DNA from: Bacillota bacterium
GTDB taxonomy: Bacteria > Bacillota > UBA4882 > UBA10575
DNA length: 35,404 bases
Direction: 5' to 3'
Assembly (NCBI GenBank): GCA_012735135.1
Contig: JAAYHY010000048.1
Location: 1-35,404, forward strand
In this document: one piece after another, positions 31,962 through 35,404 of the stretch
Layout: every line of letters begins with the position of its first letter
How positions within the stretch are numbered: the stretch's first letter is position 1
Notes under the pieces: generated by a model
Seen by the model: the letters and a program-made list of their open reading frames with translations, nothing else
Told to the model about the DNA's origin: nothing
The model's database searches: none
Made by a program: the position numbers and the translations under genes

Positions 31962-32726
31962 ATGCGGATACGCGCCCGATTCGTTAGTAGTCTCATTCTA
32001 GCATTTGCCCTCATCTTTTTGGTACTGCTTCCAGCACTGGCTGCCACCTACTATGTGACTTATGGGTCCTCACCCTATTATACGCCACCAACTGGTGGTT
32101 ACTCTTCCGGGAGTGGAAGTACGTATCAATACAACTCGGGGAGCTACTCAACGAAATATAATTCGAACTACTCCACGCAGTACTATTATTACACCAGCCA
32201 ATACAACAATGGATCAAGTTATTATGTGCCTCCGAAAACAAGTACTCCGGCTCCGAGCAATCCGAAGCCAAGCAACCCTGCTCCGAGTAACCCAACACCG
32301 TCGGAGCCCCAACCGACCAACCCGACGACCCCAAGTAAAGGGTTGACCACTATGGAGCAGAAGATGGTAACCTTAGTCAACCAGGAACGGGTCAAGGCTG
32401 GTTTACAAGAGTTAAAAGTGGACAACACCCTGGTACAGTTGGCCAGAATGAAAAGCCAAGATATGATCGACAAGAACTATTTTGGCCACACGTCACCGAC
32501 TTACGGTTCGCCTTTTGACATGATGAAAAAAGCCGGTGTCAGTTACTATACGGCCGGTGAAAACCTGGCCGGCGCCGGTTCAGTCGAATCGGCCCACGCC
32601 AGTCTTATGGCCAGCTCCGGCCATCGCGCAAATATTCTCAATGCCCGGTATAACCATTTTGGCGTTGGGATTGCGGTAGGTGGCCCTTATGGGAATATGT
32701 TCACCCAGTTATTTATCGGAAGATAA
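31962..32726 (+). CDS. Secreted CAP/SCP-domain protein (YkwD-like)
   Basis: A 254-residue exported protein. Residues 1-28 form a signal peptide (RIRAR, a hydrophobic core, then PALAA). A low-complexity segment rich in Tyr, Ser, Asn and Gly follows (about 29-90), then a Pro-rich linker of PSNP/PSEP-like repeats (about 93-122). The C-terminal CAP domain (about 130-254) shows LVNQERVKAGLQELKVDNTLVQLA, the His of NYFGHTSP, and GENLAG...SSGHRANILNARYNHFGVGIA. Related proteins in spore formers include coat and cortex-associated YkwD/SafA-neighbour types, but a precise role is not known. It starts at ATG 31962 after GAAGGGAG. The Tyr-rich segment could support cross-linking or surface assembly; this is inferred. 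Confidence 0.9.
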   Translation: MRIRARFVSSLILAFALIFLVLLPALAATYYVTYGSSPYYTPPTGGYSSGSGSTYQYNSGSYSTKYNSNYSTQYYYYTSQYNNGSSYYVPPKTSTPAPSNPKPSNPAPSNPTPSEPQPTNPTTPSKGLTTMEQKMVTLVNQERVKAGLQELKVDNTLVQLARMKSQDMIDKNYFGHTSPTYGSPFDMMKKAGVSYYTAGENLAGAGSVESAHASLMASSGHRANILNARYNHFGVGIAVGGPYGNMFTQLFIGR

Positions 32727-32748
32727 AAATCTAAATTCTGCCTTTTCT

Positions 32749-32772
32749 CGGAAAAGCTGCACCGCTTTTCCG
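32749..32772. other. Hairpin after the CAP-domain gene
   Basis: CGGAAAAGC-TGCACC-GCTTTTCCG is a perfect 9-bp stem without a following T tract. It lies just ahead of the terminator below and may protect the 3' end of the transcript. Confidence 0.5.
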
Positions 32773-32778
32773 CAACAC

Positions 32779-32805
32779 AAAAGCCTGCTTATAAAGCAGG
32801 CTTTT
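32779..32805. terminator. Bidirectional terminator between CAP gene and lexA
   Basis: AAAAGCCTGCTT-ATA-AAGCAGGCTTTT carries A and T tracts on both sides of a GC-rich stem, so it can end both the plus-strand CAP transcript and the convergent minus-strand lexA transcript. Confidence 0.82.
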
Positions 32806-32913
32806 GCGCTTTATTGATAAATTTATCCGTTTTGCGGCTGGGCTTATGTTTTTACTCCATGTCACATAACCCGGGGAGGATCACGCAACAGGACATTATC
32901 CAAAATCGAAACT

Positions 32914-33534
32914 TTAAAACTTACGGATCAACCCGATCACTTTCCCTAGAACCGAAAGGTGTTCAGCATAAATCGGGTTGTAAACCGGGTTCTCCGGCTG
33001 GAGCCGGTAACGGCCTGCCTCCCGGAAAAACCGTTTGACCGTGGCCTCGCCATTATCAAGAAGGGCCACCACAATCTCGCCGTTATTGGCGGTGGAAGTT
33101 TTATGGACCACCACCAGATCCCGGTCAAAAATCCCGGCGTTAATCATACTGTCCCCTTTAACCTTTAAAATAAAGAGATCCCGGTGGGAAGTGAAATCTT
33201 TAGGCAAAGGATAATACTCTTCAATATTCTCTACCGCCAAGATCGGTTCACCGGCGGTCACCCGGCCGACCACCGGAACCGGTATAATCTCCGGGGAGAA
33301 AAGTTCGGTGGCTTCCGGGAAAGGTTTTAAGATCTCAATGGCCCGGGGTTTCGTAGGATCGCGCCGAATATAACCTAGTTGCTGCAGTTTCTCTAAATGG
33401 GCATGCACCGAAGAACTGGAACTTAAACCGACCGCTTCTCCGATCTCCCGGACCGATGGGGGATAACCTTTTATTTGGGTTTCCTTAATAATATACTCTA
33501 AAATTTCTTGCTGCCGCGGGTTAAGATCCTCCAT
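32914..33534 (-). CDS. lexA: LexA repressor
   Basis: The SOS repressor, which cleaves itself when RecA filaments form on damaged DNA. The 206 residues are family length. A winged HTH fills about 1-65 ([24 protein letters not shown]). The cleavage site is Ala94-Gly95 in RVTAGEP. The catalytic pair is Ser129 (GDSM) and Lys167 (ATVKRF). ATG at 33534 is preferred over the tracked 33573 because a GGAGGG site precedes it. It is divergent from a LysM gene, exactly the lexA-yneA arrangement of Bacillus. Three LexA boxes lie in the shared upstream region, one over its own -35, so autoregulation is expected. Confidence 0.97.
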   Translation of the reverse strand: MEDLNPRQQEILEYIIKETQIKGYPPSVREIGEAVGLSSSSSVHAHLEKLQQLGYIRRDPTKPRAIEILKPFPEATELFSPEIIPVPVVGRVTAGEPILAVENIEEYYPLPKDFTSHRDLFILKVKGDSMINAGIFDRDLVVVHKTSTANNGEIVVALLDNGEATVKRFFREAGRYRLQPENPVYNPIYAEHLSVLGKVIGLIRKF

Positions 33535-33613
33535 CCAGATCCCTCCTTCAGACAAATCAGGCATCTTTGGCAAGTTACCGCATATAAATGGTAAAGACTA
33601 AATTCCTGGTTCA

Positions 33614-33642
33614 AGTATACCATAACTTAAATTTGAATGCAA
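33614..33642 (-). promoter_or_regulatory. lexA promoter
   Basis: On the minus strand, TTGCAT (33642-33637) and TATACT (33619-33614) are separated by 17 bp. LexA box 1 overlaps the -35, consistent with autorepression. Confidence 0.7.
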
Positions 33643-33653
33643 ACAATTGTTCG
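33640..33653. promoter_or_regulatory. LexA box 1 (lexA side)
   Basis: CAAACAATTGTTCG matches the Bacillota LexA consensus CGAAC-N4-GTTCG with one substitution and overlaps the lexA -35. Confidence 0.82.
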
Positions 33654-33658
33654 ATCGC

Positions 33659-33687
33659 TTGACACAAACATATGTTCGTGTTAAAAT
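33659..33687 (+). promoter_or_regulatory. yneA-like gene promoter
   Basis: TTGACA (33659-33664) and TAAAAT (33682-33687) are separated by 17 bp. LexA box 2 fills most of the spacer. Confidence 0.8.
33665..33678. promoter_or_regulatory. LexA box 2 (within the yneA promoter)
   Basis: CAAACATATGTTCG differs from the ideal CGAACATATGTTCG at one base. It lies between -35 and -10 of the plus-strand promoter, so repressor binding would block polymerase. Confidence 0.88.
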
Positions 33688-33701
33688 TAATTCAACAATA
33701 G

Positions 33702-33715
33702 CGAACAGGTGTTTG
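33702..33715. promoter_or_regulatory. LexA box 3 (downstream of the yneA promoter)
   Basis: CGAACAGGTGTTTG fits CGAAC-N4-GTTYG. It lies just after the predicted transcription start and may strengthen repression of the LysM gene. Confidence 0.82.
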
Positions 33716-33728
33716 TCCGAATGGGGGA

Positions 33729-34091
33729 ATGAGCGTGAGCACCACCGAGTTTAAAACAAACGGCCCTGGATTAGCAACGGTCAAATACATTCGTCTAAAA
33801 AAGCGCTGGCGTTGGAATCCACAGAAAGGTTTGGCTCATTTAGTGTTGTTCCTATTTATCCTCTTTTTTGCGCTGATCTTTTTTTACTATAGCGCCGGAA
33901 AAAGCCAGGGACAAGCCCCAGCCCGGGAAGTGACAGTCGAGAAGGGGGATACTTTATGGGAGATCGCCCTCCGTTACTATCCCCACACGGACCCACGAAA
34001 GCCCGTGGCCGCAATTAAAAACCTGAATAACCTTAAAACCTCGGTAATTTATGCCGGTCAAAAACTAAGATTACCTGAAGGTCTTGAATGA
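33729..34091 (+). CDS. yneA: YneA-like SOS cell-division inhibitor (LysM)
   Basis: A 120-residue protein with a basic start (RLKKRWRWNPQKG, about 18-32), one membrane segment (about 36-54), and a C-terminal LysM domain (about 69-117: VTVEKGDTLWEIALRYYPHTDPRKPVAAIKNLNN...YAGQKLRLP). YneA in Bacillus is the SOS-induced, membrane-bound division inhibitor coded divergently from lexA, and this gene has the same place, layout and LexA boxes. LysM binds cell-wall glycan. ATG 33729 is close to the GGGGG tract, so GTG 33735, six bases further and better spaced, may be the true start. The function is inferred from synteny and architecture. Confidence 0.88.
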   Translation: MSVSTTEFKTNGPGLATVKYIRLKKRWRWNPQKGLAHLVLFLFILFFALIFFYYSAGKSQGQAPAREVTVEKGDTLWEIALRYYPHTDPRKPVAAIKNLNNLKTSVIYAGQKLRLPEGLE

Positions 34092-34171
34092 GCGAGGTTC
34101 GGGATGAATAAAAGCGCCCACAAGGCTTCCCCCTCGTGGACAGTAATGTTCCGTGTTTTATTATAAGTACA
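34092..34171. other. Intergenic gap between yneA and the lipoprotein genes
   Basis: Convergent gene ends. A short hairpin CCAC-A-AGG/CCT-C-GTGG is seen at 34118-34139 with no T tract. No clear terminator in either direction. Confidence 0.3.
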
Positions 34172-34465
34172 CTATTTCCTATTTGTAGATTGGTCCTCAC
34201 TAATGAGATCAAATAAACCCGGGATCTTTTCAATATCTTGCGCGCCAGAGACTTCTGAATCGGCGACTTTAACCAGGGTGATTATCTTTTCTTCATCATA
34301 ATTTTCATCTTTAAATCTAAGGTTCATTTTACCCTCATTTATATTAAAGGTCATCTGTTCTTCCTGACCTAAAATCATAAGTTTATTACCATCAATACTG
34401 TATAAATCATGACGGGACTTAATTAAAAGCCCTTCTGAAAATATTTCATTCTGATTTAATAACAT
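34172..34465 (-). pseudogene. Probable C-terminal piece of a frameshifted lipoprotein
   Basis: A 97-codon ORF, whose ATG at 34465 lies 19 bases inside the end of the upstream lipoprotein ORF in the +1 frame. No Shine-Dalgarno site of normal spacing precedes it. Its sequence (LYSIDGNKLMILGQEEQMTFNINEGKMNLRF) reads like the later strands of a beta-rich, lipocalin-like fold, complementing the GTWQFKEQVYKVKG start of the upstream ORF. A single-base change would join both. It could also be a real second gene with overlapping coupling, but the missing ribosome site argues against that. Confidence 0.55.
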
Positions 34466-34778
34466 CCTTTATTTCATCGGTTAAATCTCCTGCAATACTA
34501 AGGTGAAGTATTGTCGTCCTGATATTATTCCTAAATTGATAATACCGCTCTTCCATTAGATAAACATTTTTGTCTTTATATTTTTCCGGGTAGATTTTAT
34601 GAGGGAATTTGTAACTTTCTTCCTCGACGGGTAATCCCTTTACTTTATATACTTGCTCTTTAAACTGCCAAGTGCCTTCAAGAGGATCAGGAGTAGTCTT
34701 TTTACCACATCCGGTAAAAAGGACGACGACCATAACAAAGATTAAAGAAAAAATGAAAACTTTTTGGCCCTTTCTCAA
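34446..34778 (-). CDS. Lipoprotein of unknown function, probably truncated
   Basis: A 110-residue exported protein. The N terminus MRKGQKVFIFSLIFVMVVVLFTGCGKK is a lipoprotein signal with modification at Cys24 (FTGC). It begins at TTG 34778 after GAGGAAGGGG. The mature start GTWQFKEQVYKVKG suggests a small beta-barrel (lipocalin-like) fold, cut off by a stop. The following ORF in the +1 frame looks like the missing remainder, so an intact ancestor of about 200 residues is likely. AT-rich compared with the wall genes. Neighbouring an IS end, it lies in accessory DNA. Confidence 0.65.
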   Translation of the reverse strand: MRKGQKVFIFSLIFVMVVVLFTGCGKKTTPDPLEGTWQFKEQVYKVKGLPVEEESYKFPHKIYPEKYKDKNVYLMEERYYQFRNNIRTTILHLSIAGDLTDEIKDVIKSE

Positions 34779-35167
34779 TCCCCTTCCTCAAAAACAAGCC
34801 TTGTTTATCAGCGATGCGATTTGCGGGAACAATTGTAACCTAAACTCTTTTTTGCATATTCTCCCTGTTTCCAATTTTTCCTGCCTTTGTATGAACTTCA
34901 ACAACCATGTTCAATAACATCTACATTCTAGACTCTGCTGTAGCATAGGGAAAAGGAAAAGAGCACAACAAATCAGAGAACTGAAAGATCAATCTTATAA
35001 TATCCAAAGAGGGGAGAGGGGTAAAATACTTTATGAGCATGTCTTGGATTATTAATGAAAAGCGCCTCACAGGTTGTCACCCGTGAGACGCGATGTTCGG
35101 CTAATAATTAGTGGACTTGAAAGATTACTGATAAAAGCTAATTTGAGGTTTATTCATCATCTTGTTC
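34779..35167. other. Gene-poor AT-rich interval before the IS element
   Basis: No convincing gene. It holds an imperfect LexA-like site (34826-34839) that was rejected, and a stem GCGCCTCAC/GTGAGACGC (35062-35091) with an inner GGT/ACC pair, one mismatch and no T tract. The tracked ORF 34672-34917 runs opposite the lipoprotein gene and is not believed. Confidence 0.4.
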
Positions 35168-35404
35168 GAGTGTGTAAAATAATTAGTGCTTTTAGCCTTT
35201 CTGATAAAAATCAAGTATAATCAAAAAGAAAGGCGGAAGTCACATGACAAAAAAAGAAAAAAAGCAACCACTCGTCCCACGGGAAGTGCTAAGAGCGTTC
35301 ATTAAAGAAAATAATATAGTGACCGCAGCAGACGCTCAAAACGCATTAAAAAAGCTATTTGCCAGTACAATACAAGAAATGCTCGAAGCTGAAATGGACC
35401 ATGA
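35168..35404 (+). mobile_element. Left end of an IS256-family insertion sequence (partial)
   Basis: GAGTGTGTAAAAT (35168-35180) resembles the GTGTAAA-containing terminal repeats of IS256-type elements, 76 bases before the transposase start. The right end is outside the window, so the inverted-repeat pair and target duplication cannot be checked. The left boundary is approximate. Confidence 0.5.
35244..35404 (+). CDS. IS256-family (mutator-type) transposase, N-terminal part
   Basis: An ORF of 53 codons open to the window end, absent from the ORF track because it is incomplete. ATG 35244 follows AAAGGCGG. After a Lys-rich start, the segment ALKKLFASTIQEMLEAEMDH matches the N-terminal signature of IS256/mutator DDE transposases, which continue EHLGYEK. 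The catalytic Asp and Glu residues are outside. A TATAAT at 35216-35221 may be its -10. Confidence 0.85.
   Translation, partial: MTKKEKKQPLVPREVLRAFIKENNIVTAADAQNALKKLFASTIQEMLEAEMDH

Noticed and set aside
32814-33038. 74-residue plus-strand ORF opposite lexA
   Set aside because: It overlaps the 3' end of lexA on the other strand and has no ribosome site.
33729-34091. LysM protein as a spore-coat SafA-like protein
   Set aside because: The divergent lexA, the LexA boxes in its promoter, and the membrane-plus-LysM layout fit YneA better.
34826-34839. GGAACAATTGTAAC as a fourth LexA box
   Set aside because: The right half reads GTAAC, not GTTCG, and the site is far from a convincing promoter.
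34672-34917. 81-residue plus-strand ORF
   Set aside because: It is antisense to the lipoprotein signal peptide, with no ribosome site and no recognisable domain.
1-35404. CRISPR array or prophage
   Set aside because: No regularly spaced repeats and no phage structural or integrase genes were seen.

Overview
The window looks like the chromosome of an anaerobic, spore-forming, clostridia-like Bacillota. The reasons are the tRNA-directed T-box upstream of pheST, strong Shine-Dalgarno sites with frequent TTG/GTG starts, a DNRP-type (meso-diaminopimelate) MurE, SpoVD/SpoVE-like and GerE-like proteins, Bacillota-type LexA boxes, and an NAD-linked [FeFe]-hydrogenase gene set. The exact lineage cannot be fixed from the sequence alone. 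No CRISPR array or prophage was seen. One transposase runs off the right edge.

Left part (1-8000): the 3' end of a tRNA-Val(GAC); a tiny YqzL-like ORF; a Phe T-box leader (specifier TTC) and pheS-pheT; then an agr-type peptide quorum-sensing locus (agrB, an unannotated agrD, and an AgrC-like membrane protein that appears to have lost its kinase motifs), sitting between pheT and zapA-cvpA. The CvpA homologue carries an added cysteine-rich, zinc-ribbon-like tail. Middle-left (8000-13500): a U32 peptidase/RlhA-like protein, rpsO with a structured leader, pnp, and a small membrane ORF that seems to start at ATA behind a sporulation-like promoter.

Division and wall cluster (13500-24900): mraZ with its own tandem-repeat operator, rsmH, ftsL-like, a PASTA class B PBP, murE, murF, mraY, a SEDS protein, murA and a SPOR-domain protein. 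murD, murG, murB and ftsQAZ are absent from this copy of the cluster.

Redox/hydrogenase cluster (25000-31330): DRTGG protein, RsbW-like ATPase, a sensory-type (HydS-like) H-cluster protein, a second DRTGG protein and a PHP phosphoesterase. A separate promoter with a palindromic operator then drives hydC, an ATPase and hydB. The catalytic hydA gene usually following hydB is missing; a GerE-like regulator comes next.

Right end (31400-35404): a secreted CAP-domain protein with a long structured leader, the divergent lexA/yneA SOS pair with three LexA boxes, a probably frameshifted lipoprotein gene, and the start of an IS256-family transposase.
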